From contig CM056569.1 of assembly GCA_029721515.1 (NCBI GenBank), positions 16,554,507 to 16,618,506 on the forward strand: DNA of 64,000 nucleotides. The letters are read 5' to 3'. The position numbers were made by a program, and so were the translations under genes. This DNA comes from Synanceia verrucosa. Its lineage: Eukaryota > Chordata > Actinopteri > Perciformes > Synanceiidae. Shown here piece after piece: positions 42,956 to 57,900 of the stretch (the first letter of the stretch is position 1; each line of letters opens with the position of its first letter). Below the pieces are notes generated by a model. The model made no database searches. It saw nothing but the letters and a program-made list of their open reading frames with translations, and was not told where the DNA came from.

Positions 42956-45900
42956 TCACTGCATCACACACTTCTCTTTCTGATGTTGGGCATACTTCCT
43001 CCTGCGCTGCTCCAGGCCTCGCTCCAGACGCTCGTCCTCCTCCAGACCTCTGCAGACAAACGAGCAAATGTCAACACATGATGATGCCTTTCAGATCACC
43101 AGTCATGGAAATAGATGCATGTGTACACAACAAACATAGAGCCAGTGAAAGAAACTCACCCTCTCTCTTTGGCGTCCATATTGTGGAGCAGTTCATCCCT
43201 CTGGTTGACCAGTGAAACCAGCTCCTGAAGCAGCAGCTGCTCCCTGTGTTTATGGGCTGGAGTCTTTTGGCACTCTGCAGCACAACGACAGCAGAGAAAA
43301 ACAAATGGTAGTGAGGGGGGCGGGGGGGACTTTCAGGAAAAGAACAATGGAAAATGGAGGCTGACAGCTAAGAAGCCAGCTGAGAACCCAGTATCAGAAA
43401 TCATATCAAATCATGAGTTGAGTGTATCATTACATCATTTTTCATCCCTTTTCAGTACTAAGGTAAAAGGCATTTATCTCCATGGAGATCTAACGTAATA
43501 TATTAGGAATAAGGCTGATAAACTCCAGTCTCTTATTCCCTGAAAGCTGTGGATCAGCCATGACTTCCCTATCCAGTGTCTACAGGAGTTGTGTGTGAGC
43601 TTTCTCATTCAGGAGAATGTAAAAACACCTGCAGAGCTGCAGTCACACACACCTACACAAACACACAAAACAAGCTCTCAGTGTTTGGTGTTTGTCATGG
43701 ACTGAGTCCTGCAGTACATGTTCAGCGATAAAAGCCGTACCTTCGATTGCCATCATGTCTCTCAGCTCTTCGTTCAACAGCTCAAACTTTCTCTCCAAGT
43801 CTTGTTCCTCCAACCTGTCAATCAGCAGAGATGCATCAGAACATGTGTACAGCAGCATTGCTTTCTTTAGTCAAACTACTGTATCAAAGGTCAAGAATGG
43901 ACTATTACTGACAATTATCTTTCATCTTAACATTATTCAGGAATCTGGCACAGAGACAATAGCAAGCTTTTAATTTGCTCCTATGTGTGGACAGGATTTC
44001 CCCCAGAAACTAGAGCGCACAGTTAAAATGCATACACCACTTAATGCAGCCCAAGAACAGGATTTCAAATACTAAGATATCTAAGATTTCACAGACACAT
44101 CTCACAAAGCTCAACTCTTTAAAACACTGAAAACATTCAGATTTAAAGTTCATTGTTGACCAAAACAATGTCACCCAGGGTTCCAGCTACATGGGAGGAC
44201 TTTTTTTATTTAAATCACAAACATAATGAGTATTATTTCTGTTAACATGATAAACAGGTTCAAAGAAATATGTAAAACTTCTCCAACAACAACTGGCACA
44301 AACTCGAGCGGGTCAGTCACAGACAGTTGGAAGAAGTCTCTACATAAATGAGCCACAAAAGTGAACCAATTAGGCTATTATCAATTTATTATTATGGTTA
44401 AATTCAAACTCTGATCTCACCACAGTCCACTCAGTCACTTTTCTATAGCTTTCTATTCTGTTACATGATGTTTACATGTGTTTGAGCTATTTAAGGGTTT
44501 TCCATCCACAGAGGCTTAAAGGACAGTATGTATGATTTAGACCCATACTATAATAACACAATTTTAGGAGCAGAAAGTCAGACAGCGGTTGACAAAAAAA
44601 CATGAGAAGGCCTCTCTATTGGTTTGTCCATTCAGGGCCACCATCCATTCAACATGGTGGACTCTGAAGTGGACCTGCTCTCTGTGTAGAGATGAAGGAC
44701 TGCTTCTAATCTGATGAAAACACAACCCTTCCTAGCTTCAGGGGATTACACACAACAAAGATAATAGCTGTGAATATTATATAACATACTAGTTACTATA
44801 GCTAACTAAACTATATAGCTTTAAATGTTGAAGTTTTTTTTCAAGCCAAAGCAACAAGTATAAATGTGAATTGTGTATAAATTGTAGGAATTTTAACAAT
44901 TTCATCAATTCAATGAACTGCCCAACTCCCTCTGTGACGATCAAAAGCTCCAGAAGTGTGACTAAATGGACCTCGTGGTGAGATGCTGTAAATACCACTG
45001 TAATGCTTCAAACACTGTGTGAAGTTATGTTGTGTTATGATGTCTCACAGCAGCTGCAGATGGTCCTGCCTCCTGATTAAAGCGTTCTTCTTGTTGACCA
45101 GCGTAAACCACTCCTGAATCAGCCTCTCTTCCTCCACCTTGTCACTGCCTGCAGGACAAAGTCACATCACATCTCTTTCTTTCCTTCACTGGAAAAATGC
45201 AATTTCACTGTGAAGAATGAATATTCCATAAATGTGCAATATCACTCTTATTTCTGCTACTCATTGTGGAATATTTTCCTTATCCTTATTACACCAGTTG
45301 CTTCATTGTGTTCATATGATGACTTAGTTCACCTGGTATTTTGCTTAAAGAGTTCTTGCATCATCTTTGAAGTCAAATTTAATACTTTTTAAGACCTCAA
45401 CAAATATGATTTAAGACCCAAAATCTCATAACAATTTTGTTTTTTTTTGTAAAAAAAATAGTCATTTTATTGAAGGACTTGACCAATATGGAGCTTTTGA
45501 GGCCAATTCCAATATCAATATTTAGCAGGAAAAAAATTTGATAACCGATTAATCTCAGAAAATATTTTTTTATGATTTTTTTTTCAGTCCTTTAACACTT
45601 GCAACAATGATATAAATTGGTGGCACAACATGCAAAATTGCTGTAAATTTCTGAATACTTTGTTTTCTGATTGGCATTAAACGCACCATCTGAAAATTTA
45701 ATACTTACAGCAAATTTAAGGTAAATTTATGACAATTTAATTTTAAGACTTTTCAAGGAACCGTGGGAACCCTGGCTTATTTAAAAATGTATACACTGTT
45801 TATTAATCTATATTAATTATTTACTTAGTAAAGTATTACTTTACCTCTGTTACCTGCTTATTTTGACACATCTTTCTATTTATTCTTGTCCACTAATATC

Positions 45901-48900
45901 ACTGCTTATTATAATGTTGTTCTGTCCACTTTACTAATGTAGCAATGCAAATTTCCGCATATGCGGAACAAATAAAGGATTATCTTATCTTAAATATTGT
46001 CATTTGTACTTTTTACTCACCTGTTTCCAGCAGTTGTCTGAGTTTCCGCTCCACCACACCTGCTCTGTTATCGATATGATTTTGTTCTGCTTCCAGGGCT
46101 TCTATCTGACTCAGCACATACTGGCTGGGGTCCTGGATACATTTAGACAAACACAGTTACAGTACCTACAGGCAGTTAGGACCCTGAGCCCTACAGTGAA
46201 TGAAATGGTAACTGACCTGGCCTTCTGGTCGTCCCTCCTCAACCACAGCCTCTGTTCTCTCTGTCAAACAAACACAAAGGGAAAATAAATTACAAATAAT
46301 GTCTAATAAATACAAATGTGTTTAACAGTTTAATAATGTGGATATATTAAAATATAGGATATCCAACCTGTGTCTGACTTCCTCCGTGTAATGACACTCT
46401 CTTCCTGTCCTGCAACAACCTGCAGATAAAAGAAGTTCCTCATGTACAGAGAACTAAATGATAAGAATTAAAAGGATAAATGATTATAACAATAATGTAT
46501 CATACCACTGATACGTCTGCTTCTTCTACTGAGCCACTCCTCCTCCGCTGTGACCTACGTTTCTTGACCAGATCAGCGTCTTTGACATGAGAGAAACCAG
46601 TCTTGGACAGGAAATGAGTCCTTGGTGGTGCCACTGGTAACTGAGCCCCACCTGCCCCAGAGACCTGCAGACGTTTGGTTCTGGGAGGTGGAACGACGTC
46701 TCTGGTTTGACTTTCCGGCTCTGCTGTGCTTGCAGTCCCGTTAGTCTCTAGGCTTATACCCTCCTCCTGCAGCCTCTGGGTGCAGTAGCGAACGGTCGCC
46801 TCGGGGTCATCTTGGCTCTCCCGCTCTCCTGCTACGGCATAACTGGACTCGCTGCTATCCCTTTCTATGTGCAGCACACTGAGCTCCTGGCCGGTGAAAT
46901 GGGTGCGGATCTGGTTGAGGTAGGTCATGACGATGAGGCGGTCAGGCACTGCTAGCATCACCATGTCTGAAGGCTCCATCAATTTGGAAATGCCGAGTTC
47001 AGCGAAGCCGTCAAAGGCCTGCAGATAGTAGGAAAAACAGATTTGATTAAAAATGATCAACCAGCACATGATCATGTCACAGTTACACTACACTGGTAAT
47101 TAACAGATCACCTTTTTGTTGTTATACTTGATGTCATACGGGTCCAGCATTTCATAATTACTACACAAAGAAAAAAAAGACAAAAAAACACATTAACAGT
47201 GAATCCATAAAGAGGAACAAAATAAAAACAACTACTTTCAACTGTGTTGTTTCTTACATCTTTTCTGGTTGGAAGTGATGTAAAATGGCACAAAAGGCAA
47301 GGCCGTTCCTCCAGGAGGTGCTGAAGTTGGTGATCTTCACTCCCTTGTGATCCTGTGTGACTTCCTGACACCAGTCCAGTAGAGACTGACTGGATGTCAC
47401 TAAACTGGGAGCAGGTGAAAAGCCCTGGAGCACACAGTGACCATGGAGATGATTGAAATATGCATCCAGACACCACAGTACCACTATTATATCTGCCATT
47501 TGAGTGTCAGATAAGTAGCAGAAGAATAATACATTTAATATGTAAAGCTTAATAAATATATCAAAGCAGCAGCATCATCTCCTTCACTTTAACTGGACTC
47601 TTTGTTTCTCACTGAGTTCACTACTCTTCACCATTTTGAACAGGAGTGAATCCAGAATAACAAACAACCACTAAAACACATTTTTCTGCTCAGGAAGGAT
47701 AGGAAATGAATCTCAATCAAAAAAATCACAATGATGTCAGCTTTTTTGTAAAACAGTAAAATTCAAAATTCCTGGTTAACATCCACAATATTTTAGCATT
47801 AAAGATATAATTTTGATGAAACATCTTGCACATACTGGTGGATTAATGTTTTGATAATGAGTAATATTGTTAATTTAGGACAGTGGGGACAAACACCAGG
47901 TACCATATTAGCGATGTAACAATGCATCGCCAAACAATCAAAGTAACAATATGTAAGAAATGTATTTAAATGAATTGGGACGGCAGTAGCTCAGTCTGTA
48001 GTGACTTGGGCTGGGAAGTGACTTGGGCTGGGAAGTCTGGGAGGGTCGCCAGTTCAAGTCCAGGCCAGTTCAAGTCCAGGTCGGACCAAATGTGGAGAGT
48101 GGACTGGTAGCTGGAGAGGTGCCCTTGAGCAAGGCACCGAACCCCCAACTGCTCGGGGCGCCTGGATAAGGGGCAGCCCCCTCACTCTGACACCTCTCCT
48201 CTAATGCATGTGCATGTGTTTGTTTGTGTGTGTAATGTGCAACTGACAAAAAGTTACTAACAGAGTGAAAAAATGTAATTTCCCCTTGAGGGATTAATAA
48301 AGGAATTCTTCTTCTTCTTATTATTCTTCTTGAATCATAAAATGGCCCTGATATGTCACCAGACATTAAGAAATCATGTTCATTTCAAATACTAATATCA
48401 CTGACAACAGTAGTCCAGCCAGGATATTCTCATTTAAAAAGCCAACTTGCAGCCCTCAACTGATGTTGATGTTGTCATGTTGTGTTTTGGTCTGATGCGC
48501 CACCTTCCACCTATCTCCCAATCACCAAGTCAGTAGTGTGTCAGCATCCGGGTTGCCAGCTCTGCTCTGCTCTATGCGTTGGATAAATAATGTCTAATGT
48601 TACGAAACCTAAAAGACCTCGTATGAATCCGAAATATGTTGTGACAAAGTCTGAAATAAAGCAAGGATTTGTACAGGAGATGCCTTTGAAAGATGGAGAC
48701 GGCTGAAAGTGGCCAGGCAGCAGCACTCCCGATCGGCCATTATCACCACGGATCAGCAGCCCCGACCCAGAGCTCCACTCCCTTTACCCCAGCCCTTCAC
48801 AGCTCTCCCCCACCCCATTTTACTCCTTCTAAGTGTCCATGGTGATGCCCTAGGTGGCTGCTTTTCATTCACTGTAACACTTTCTGTTCCTGTTGGATCC

Positions 48901-51900
48901 TGCAGCCTAACTGGCAACTTCTAGTCAGGGGAGAGGGAGAGGGGAGACACTGCTCTGCAGTAATTTGAAAGTGATTGCAGTATCAGTTTTGGCCACCATC
49001 CTACATACGGTTCCTTTAAAATCTATACAAATGCGTGATGATTTACATCAGCTGAGATGAAAAATGAATTGTGACGCTTTTTTTTAAACAGCAGAAAGTG
49101 CAATCTACTTTTGAGTTCACTTGATTGACATTATAACGCACTACTTGATCAATGTCGTACTGTCAGGTATTCGAAACAAAACAGTCACAAGTGATTTTGA
49201 AATCGAGAATGAACAGACCACTCAGGTCATTTTTGAGAGTTCCTGTTTATTTGTATTATTCATTTAGTTATTTTGATGTGGGAATTGTTTTTTTTTTTTT
49301 TTTTTTTTATATATTTATTTTTTGTTGTTTCAGATAAAATATAATTTCAGTTGCACTTTTAAAAAGAGCACATATGCATTGTATTGCACATATATAACAT
49401 ATAATATATATATAATATAATATTATAATATAAATTTATATACCTATATATAATATATATAGTTTTTTTAAATATACATTCATTGCATAATTTGCTATCT
49501 CGGAAATGTATTAGTTAATGTTTTTAGTTTAGTTAATACGTAACGGAATCTTTTTCAGTTAGAATTTGGCTCGTTTTGTCAAAAAAGGAGCGAGGAAATT
49601 TTATCAAAATCAAAAATAAGTTGAGTGTATCGTTACATCCCTATACTGTATATACAATATGTGAGATTCAGCTAACCAATGAAAGCACACTAGGTTTTTC
49701 AGAGAGTGAAAAGTCATTTTCAACATTAAAACAAAATACAAAAGTATACAGCTGATGATAACTGCAGCATAACTAGTATCCTTTAATATAGAAATATTGA
49801 TTAGTGCAGCTTTAACATACTTCCAAAGAGGCAGCCCCATCTTCAGGTCTTTTCTGAGGTGGTGTTAGTTCAGCTTGTGGCTTCTCCCTTTGCCTGGAAA
49901 GATAAAAAAACAAAGTGAGAAATTAATTTCTTTGATAAGATTTTGTCACAATAAAACACTAGTTATTGATCAATCTGTAAACCATGTTGCTAATGAAACC
50001 ACACCATGTTAGATAATTAGAAAGTACAAGGACGTGAGAATGTATGTTGTGTGGAGAGTTAGTCAGTTATGAACACACCCCCAAACCTCAATGTTTACTG
50101 ACTAACCTTACCTTTCTTCCTCTGACCAACCAGCAGCTACATGTACAGACACAAAGCCAAACTCCAACTCTTCATCCCTCACTTCCTTCCTTGAGTTTAC
50201 TTTCATTGGTTCACTGTCATTATCATCCTCCACATGCAGCCAGTCATCTGGAGAAGATGCAACAGTGGAAGCAAGGGACCTATCCACCTCTGCTCCCAAG
50301 ATTTTTTCAATGTCTGCTTGTTTAGACACTGCCTCTGCAGCCTCCTCTGAGACATCATCTGTGACAACAGGTTTTTCTGGAAAGGTCCAGCCTTCAGTGA
50401 TTTCCTCCACAGAGTCTACCTGAGGAAATCCTTCCTCTCTCATTGCCTCTAGAACATCTCGTTCTAACTGTGACGCAGCATAATCTTCTCCTAGGATCGT
50501 GACGAAACCTCCTTCAGAGATCACACTTGAATCCAGCGATGTCGAGCCTTCCTTAGTTTCCTTACTACTGACAGATGTATCCTCAGGGGTTGTCTGAGAG
50601 AAATCCATTTCTAGGGGGAAAACATTGTCTATAGGTGGTGTGCTACCTGAATAAGTTGCACTGAGACGTTTCTTGGCCCGTGGCAATGGAACAGGTAAGC
50701 TTGACTGTTCGTTCTGTTGGACAGATTCACAAGCAGTGGCGTCAGATACTGTGTCTGGCAGGCAGGGGGGTGGTGAGCCAGAAACTGTAGTGGCATCTGG
50801 GAAGGAACCACTGAGACGTTTCTTTACTCTTGGTTTTGGTACAGGCAAACTTGAAGCTCTTGGCGTCTTCTCTGAAATATGACCAGCCTCTCCTTGAGTA
50901 CTGCCATCAACAGTCAATCTGCTTCTCCTCAACTTAACAGGAGATACTTCTTCTGTAGCTGGAAGGGGTTGATCACCCATAGAAAGAGGTGGGGAGCCTT
51001 TACTGTGTTGCATTGACAGTTCTTTAGTTGCAGAGGATGTGGATGTAGGGCCACCTTGCCTTGCTGCCTGTGCTTCTTCTCCATGGGAAGTCTGAGATGT
51101 GCTCGCCATAGCTGTAACGTCACCTGAGAAGGATCCACTAAGACGTTTCCTCACACAAGGCCTTGGGATACGAAGAGTTGTTTGTTTGACTTTCTCTGCT
51201 TCTGCGATCTCTGATGCATCCTCTGATTTCTGAGAGGACAGGATGCCGATCGAATCAACAGATGTGTCACCAGCAACATCTGACTGCTTGATTTCTTCTG
51301 TAACACTGTTGTTAATCTGGACTGGCTTTACAGACTCCCTGCAACTGTCAATTTTGCTAAATTTCCTGGAGGCCAATTTCTTGCCATGTTGTGGAAGACG
51401 GATCTTCTTGATGATTGAGAGAGAAGCAGTTTGCTCAACATGAAATATCTCTGGTTCTGGCTTTGGGGTGATGCTCTCAATTCCCTTTGTTTCCAAGGGA
51501 GGAATTACAAGAGAAGAGTCCTGGACAGAAGTATTGATGTCTTTCTTGGGCCATTCTGAAGTACTAGAGGTTTGCTCTGTGTCTTTCGATATGGCCAGTT
51601 CTGTATCTGCCTGTACAGGGGCACTCCCAACAAAATCTGTTTCTTGATATTGTTTGGTTTTTTGGTCTTTACCTTCCACAGGTTGTGAAGGGATGATATC
51701 AGTGGCTGCTTGGCCGGGTTTATCAATGCTTTGTGAAGGTTCAAGAGCACCTGGAACATCAAAACTTTTCTCATAAGGTTGAGAAGGAACAGGATCTGTA
51801 GTAGAAATGAAATGGGATTTCAAATCCTGTTGGACATTAGTTTTTGGAACAGACGTCTTTGTACTAAAACTGTCTTTTTTCCTCAGAGGTTTGCAAGGGG

Positions 51901-54900
51901 CTGTTTTCTGTGGAGGTTCAGGTGGCAAACTACCATCCCTTCTTTTCACACGAGGAGGTGCGACTACATCCATAGATATTTGCGCAGATTCAGCTTCTCC
52001 TTTTTGTTCATAGTCACTTGTATATGATGTTGCTTGAGCACTGTCACATTCTTGGGCATGGCCATTTATGCTGCAAGATGACGAAGTGGTAGGTTGTATC
52101 TCAGCGGCAGCGTCTTTCCTTACAGACAGGACTGGAACAACCTCAGGGAGGATCTTGACCGACACACCATCAGATTTTTGTTTGCGGTCTGGTGTCAAAC
52201 TATCCTTCCGTCTGAGTGGTCGTAGTGGAACGGTGGCTTTTTCTTGAGCAAACCTTTTCTGTTCTGCAGGATCTGGAACCTTTCTCTTAGGCTTTCTGCC
52301 TCGCTGAGGAATAGCAATGTCAGTGGTCAATGCCTGTGGTACAACTGGACTAACATATGAGGGTTTGTCCATGAGTACATCCCCATGTACATTGGTGTCT
52401 GTCAGTGACTCATTTGATGTAGGCTGCAGGGCAGTGGCAGAAATTCCTTCCATCTTTGTTTGTTGGGGGCTTAAGGAAAAAAAAGGACAAGCTTAAAAAT
52501 TTGCGCTTCTTTATTTTACCACTAGTTGTACCATGCACCTTATCTCCAACCAAAAACATCTGTTCAACCAAAAAGACAACCACCAGCCATAAAATCTTTT
52601 CCTACTTTACTATACAAGTCAATGCATGCTGTCATTGAAACAACACAGCAGCACATATAGGATGTACTGTAAAGACAAAGTTTACAACACCTATGTAAAA
52701 AGCTGCAAAATAGGCAACATTACCATTCCACAACACAATGCCAGTCTTTTGGCCATCACAAATACTTGACCATCACAATTTCCTGAGTGGTAAGTACTCA
52801 TAAGCAGAACAAGAGACAATGTTATCACCAAAATGTAGAACACGAAAACTATCACACCGTGCAACCAAACACTTAACTTGTGCAACAGCACTCACCCTTT
52901 ATCCAGCTGTGAAGAAGCTGACACTGTTCTAACCTCATCCTGTTCTGTCCCGGTCTGGTCCCTTGCTAACAAAATTTCAATGTACACAGATGTTTGATCA
53001 GAGTCCTGCCCTGTGAGTGAGTTCTCCTTTGTATAGCATTGATCAAGAGAAGCCTCTTGCTCCTCTACTTGTTCACTATCTTCCTTTGATATTTCAGTGA
53101 TATCTGCCTCTGTCAGTGGTGGCCATTTCTTCATGCTTGCACAAACCAAAAACCCATCATCACTGTCTGTAGTTGATGATGGAGACGCTGATCGGTCAAC
53201 ATTGGTCAACAAGTCCAACATGTAAGGCTCAGCACTTGTTCTTAAAAACTCATCTGAAGGGGTCAGTGTCTTGTCTTTCAGATCCACAGAAGAAGCAGCT
53301 TTGGTTTGATGCTCCACTTCAGGTAATGTAGAGCTAGACGGCCCCAAAATCGATGCTACTGTTTCATAACTGTGAGACATGGATACTGGAGTGAGTGAGT
53401 GAAACCTGGAACCATGCAAAAACAATGGTTTCAGTAAACATGTAACGAATGATGAAAACCAGTAATTTGATAAAGTAAAATAAATTCCCATGCAAATGCA
53501 CTCAATTTCTTTAACCCCAAAATTTTAATTGAAAATAGAATGAGCTATATGATGTATGAGAAAATGGACCATGAAATATCTCCATTTAGGGTTAGCAATA
53601 ATTGATACACAATATGTTGCATGCTGCACACTGTTAGTTTCAGACCAGTCTTATACTTACCCTTTGTGCAAAACACCCACAATAGTCTTTACTAATCCTG
53701 ACGCCTCTTCCTCTTTTGCTGACAAAGAGGATTTTGTCTGTTTTTCTGTAAATGTTCCCTCTGCTTCCAATACTTCCCAACCCAAGACTCCTGCTGGCTC
53801 TGCAGTGTCCAATGGTTTCTTCTCTTTTGTTTGGACTTCTTCTGCTACTATCCTCTCTGTATGTGATTTGCTGAGGATTCAAATATGACCCAGTTTAAGA
53901 TTGAAGCACAGAACGCAGAAGAAAACTAATTAAATACAGCCTTCACAGAGATGCTGAAATTTAACATGCACTGTATTGTCAAGTTACTAAAGCTATCATC
54001 TATCGGTCAAGGCAGTCCATGTTAGACAAGCAATTACAGTAACTGCTGCCTTTCACAGCAAACAATGCAAGAGCACTGGGCTCTTCTACTTACCCGTTAT
54101 CTACACAAAGGTCTATGTTTGGCTTTGTACCGCATTTGAATTGCTCCTCTGTCATAAAAGCAAACATATTAAAAAAACATAAATAAACAAGACCAAGAAA
54201 GGTGAATGTGACCTTGATTATCACATTGTTAATGTCTCACCATATGCAAGTGGTGTGGTGGGGAGGCTAACATCACGCATTCTTGGGTCTTTGAGATTTG
54301 ACTGAGTTGACTGTGCATGAGGCAACTGTGGTGAAGCATGCTTCTTAGTCAAACAAGGAACTGGAGAAGTCATTGATTCTTTCTCTGTTGGATTTGTTAG
54401 CGCTATGCTGGGGAGCCCAGGGATTCGACTAAAATGTGGACAGGATGGAGCCATTGCTACCATTGTATCTTGTTCATGTTTATCTTTAGCTGAGAATTTC
54501 GCGATGATGAAACTCTTCTCTTTCTGCAGCTTCTGAAACAGGATCTCACTGTGCATTGTCCTAGTTTGTCCATTTGTACATTCAGAGCTAATCATCCTTG
54601 CTGATGGAAAACCTGGGATACATGAAACACATGGAGCACATGTGTATAAGCTGACCATGTTTGGTGGTCTGTTTGCAACTTGAGCAGAAGGAAAACCACA
54701 TACTCTGGCTGCTTTTGGGCAGGATGTCACTAATGCCACCATGCTTTTCATGCTGTAGCAAGAGAGCTGGTCCTGTCCAGCAAGTGATAAGTTCATTTCT
54801 GTTGCCTTGTCCTGAGTCTTTATCAAAATTCGGTTTGTGTCATTCAGCCACTCTGTGCTTGGTGTTGTATTAATAGATGCAAACCCTTTGAGACTTGAAG

Positions 54901-57900
54901 CAGTAGAGCAGCAATGTATAAAACACAACATATCAGGTTCAATTTTGGATTTGGTTCGAGGTGCAGAGGGGAACCCAGGGATCCTAGATGCTTCTGGGCA
55001 AGATGGGGTTAATGCCAACATTGTCTTCTCAGTTTCTCCATCTTGATTTGGACTGTGTATTACAAATGCATTCTCCTTTGATGGCTTATCGCACAACGTA
55101 TGTGGATCAAAAAGCCACTGGAATTTTGAAGACCCCTCAAAGGTAGCAAATCCAGGTAGATTAGATACACTGGAGCAAACAGGTACAAGACTCAGCATAC
55201 TGTATCGGGGAACAGATGGGAAGCCTGGAGTCTTTGATGATCCTGGGCAAGAAGGGACCAAAGCAAGCATGTTATTTGGTTTGTCTATGTGAATTTGTGG
55301 GTTGTTAACTCTCAGCTGAACAGTCTTTTGTGGTCTAGGAACCAATGATTGAAGTTCAACACCCCACCCGTCTTTCTTGTGCCCTGCAACTGACGGAATT
55401 CCTGGTATCTTAGAAACAAGGGGGCACAAAGGAAGGAGGTTGACTACATTTAGGCCATAATACACCTGCTTGGAATTTGGAATAGATGGGAAGCCAGGGA
55501 TACTTGAAACTTTAGGACAGGATGGTACACAGGAAACCATATTCTTAATTATCTTTTCAGTGTCATTGGATGTGTCAAATATGACCCTCTTCTTTGGTAG
55601 CCACTTCAGCAATGCACCCTTTTCTGTTACCCATCCTACATTCATATCTCCATCAACTGATGGGAATCCAGGAATTTGGGAAACTTGTGAGCACATTGTT
55701 AAAAGACTGATCATATTTGGTGCTCTAAACACAGTTTTGGAATTTGGGTGAGAAGGAAATCCTGGTGCCCGGGCCTCTTTTGGACAGGATGGTACTAGAG
55801 ACACCATATCTTCCATTGCTATTTTATCTTCTTCACAGTCAGTCAATGACACCTTTTGCTTTTCTTTCAGTCTTGGTTCAAATAGTGGTTTCCTGCTCAC
55901 TGTCCACTCTTTTAGAAGTTGTGATGATGGAAATCCTGGTATCTGTGACACTTTTGAACATGAGCTTGAAAGACTGACCATATTCATGTCAACAGCATCA
56001 ATTATCTTGGGTTTTGGGACAGAGGGTACGCCAAAGATGAGCGATTCTCTTGGGCAACTTTGTGCAAGGGAAACTATGTCTTTTATGTCTTTGTTCATTT
56101 TATCATACTCCAATAGTAATATAGACTCTTTTTTCATCTGCTTTTCCCATAATGGCTGATGGACAGTGTTCCAGTCTTTGCTGTCAGTTTTCTGCATTGA
56201 AGGAAAACCAGCCATACTTGAAACAGCTGGGCAAGATGGAAGGAGATTGACCCTACTGAACCCATCATAGAATACTGTAGGTTCCTGAACAGATGGAAAT
56301 CCAGGGATACAAGCTTTTTTTGGACATGTTGGAGCTAAAGCTGACATAGCCCTCATGTCATTATTGTGAGGCCTTTCCTCAATCATGACTGTGTTGATTT
56401 TTGTCTGTGTTACCCCTACGGATTCATAAAATGTTGCCCAGTTTTTGCTCAAATGTTCCATTAATGATGGAAAACCTTCAATACAAGAGGTTTTAGGGCA
56501 AGCACTTAAAAGGCTCACCATATCTGATCCATGATGTGATGTAGTAGGTTGTGGATTTGAGGGGATGTCTGATATGCATGAATTTCTTTGACGAGTTGCT
56601 ACCAAAGATCCAATTTCATCCTTCTCCTTTGGTGACACTGTCATCACAAGAGGTTCAGTCTTCATTTTCTTCTCCAAAAGGTGGTCCTCTTGGGATAACC
56701 ATGATCCGTTATTGTCTTTGGATAGAACTGGACAGACAGGATAAATATCCACCGTATTTGGTCCATAAAAAACAGAACTATGTTGTGGTGCTGAGGGGAA
56801 CCCTGGATTTATAGCCTCTCTTGGGCATGAGGGTACCGTTAAAACCATTCTCTTTTTGGTTCTCTCATCATCCTTTAATGCATACGGCAGTAAAAGTTCC
56901 TTTATTTTTGACTGTTTCTCCCAGAATGGCTTTTGATCTGTAAGCCAGTGTTTTTCTTTTACAGAAAACTTGGATGGCATGCCAGCAATGTTTGTGACAC
57001 TGGGACAGACTTCCAAGAAAGTCAACTGTTTGAACTCAGCTTCAGGCTTCACATAATATGGCACACACTGCTCGTGAGGATGGGAAAAAATGTCATCATC
57101 TTGAGATAGTGTACCCAAAGTAGTCTTGCTGTCCTGCAGGCATTCATCACTTTGTTTTTCAGTTGATTCAAATGTGCTGCTAACTGTTGGGTAAGTCGGC
57201 AGTAGATCTGCCATCCCAGCTTCTGTTACCTTTGGTAGCTCCTCCCATTGAATGCTCTTGTCTGTAGGACACTTTACTGTAGTTGCCTTTGGTAGCTCTT
57301 CCCACAGTATTGTCCTGTTTGTGGGATATTTTTCTAACTGCTGCTCAACATTACTTATTTGGGTTTGGGATGGGAGTTCTGCTGCACCAGCAACAGTCAG
57401 GCATGATGGCTGCAGTGAAACCGTGATTTCATGTCTAAAGAGAAGGTAAATACAATGTTTTAGTCAGAGTTGGAAGATGTCAAATAAAAAGGCTACAAAT
57501 TTCCTCTTCAGTCTATATATTCATGACCGCAAGCCTGATATTGTGTATCTCAATCCATTAGTGAGAAAATAATCAGTGCTTCGCATGCTAATTACAACTA
57601 CTTCACATATGATATCAACGTTGGATATAAAACAAAATAAATATATTTCCACTCATCATTCTTAAAATGCTAGGTTACTGTCAGGCACGCAAGTTCAGCA
57701 AATACTATTCACTCCAAACAGCCTGTATGAAAAAGCTCCTGAGCTAAAAAAGCTGCACTGCAAACAAAACATCATGCAAAACAGTTTGCTTAGGTTGATA
57801 TGACAACCACAGTTACAATGCCCAGGACAGTAGAGCCAGCATTATTACTATGTGGAAAATCATTTCAAATTATTTCGTGGTATTACCTGAAAGTACCTGA

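Larger units (their letters stand above)
47908..49645. mobile_element. Outer hAT-like MITE carrying a nested MITE and SINE
   Basis: The left end TTAGCGATGTAACAATGCATCGC and the right end (reverse complement TAGGGATGTAACGATACACTC) are inverted matches. The body after 49020 matches the copy at 13480-13840. The sequence is interrupted at about 47937-49019 by a second MITE, which itself contains a SINE. The region also has a 22-base T run near 49288 and TA-rich sequence at about 49390-49460. Confidence 0.65.

Noticed and set aside
47980..48075. A tRNA gene on the + strand
   Set aside because: The tRNA-like head has an internal duplication and leads into a SINE body with a CTT-rich tail.
50108..52453. 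A stand-alone 781-aa gene
   Set aside because: The frame is open upstream of the Met to a good acceptor and ends at a GTAAGG donor, in phase with its neighbours. It is an ehbp1l1 exon.
54221..57214. A stand-alone 997-aa repeat-protein gene
   Set aside because: Coding sequence continues upstream of the first Met to an acceptor at 57434 and ends at a donor at 54241. The nominal stop is intronic.
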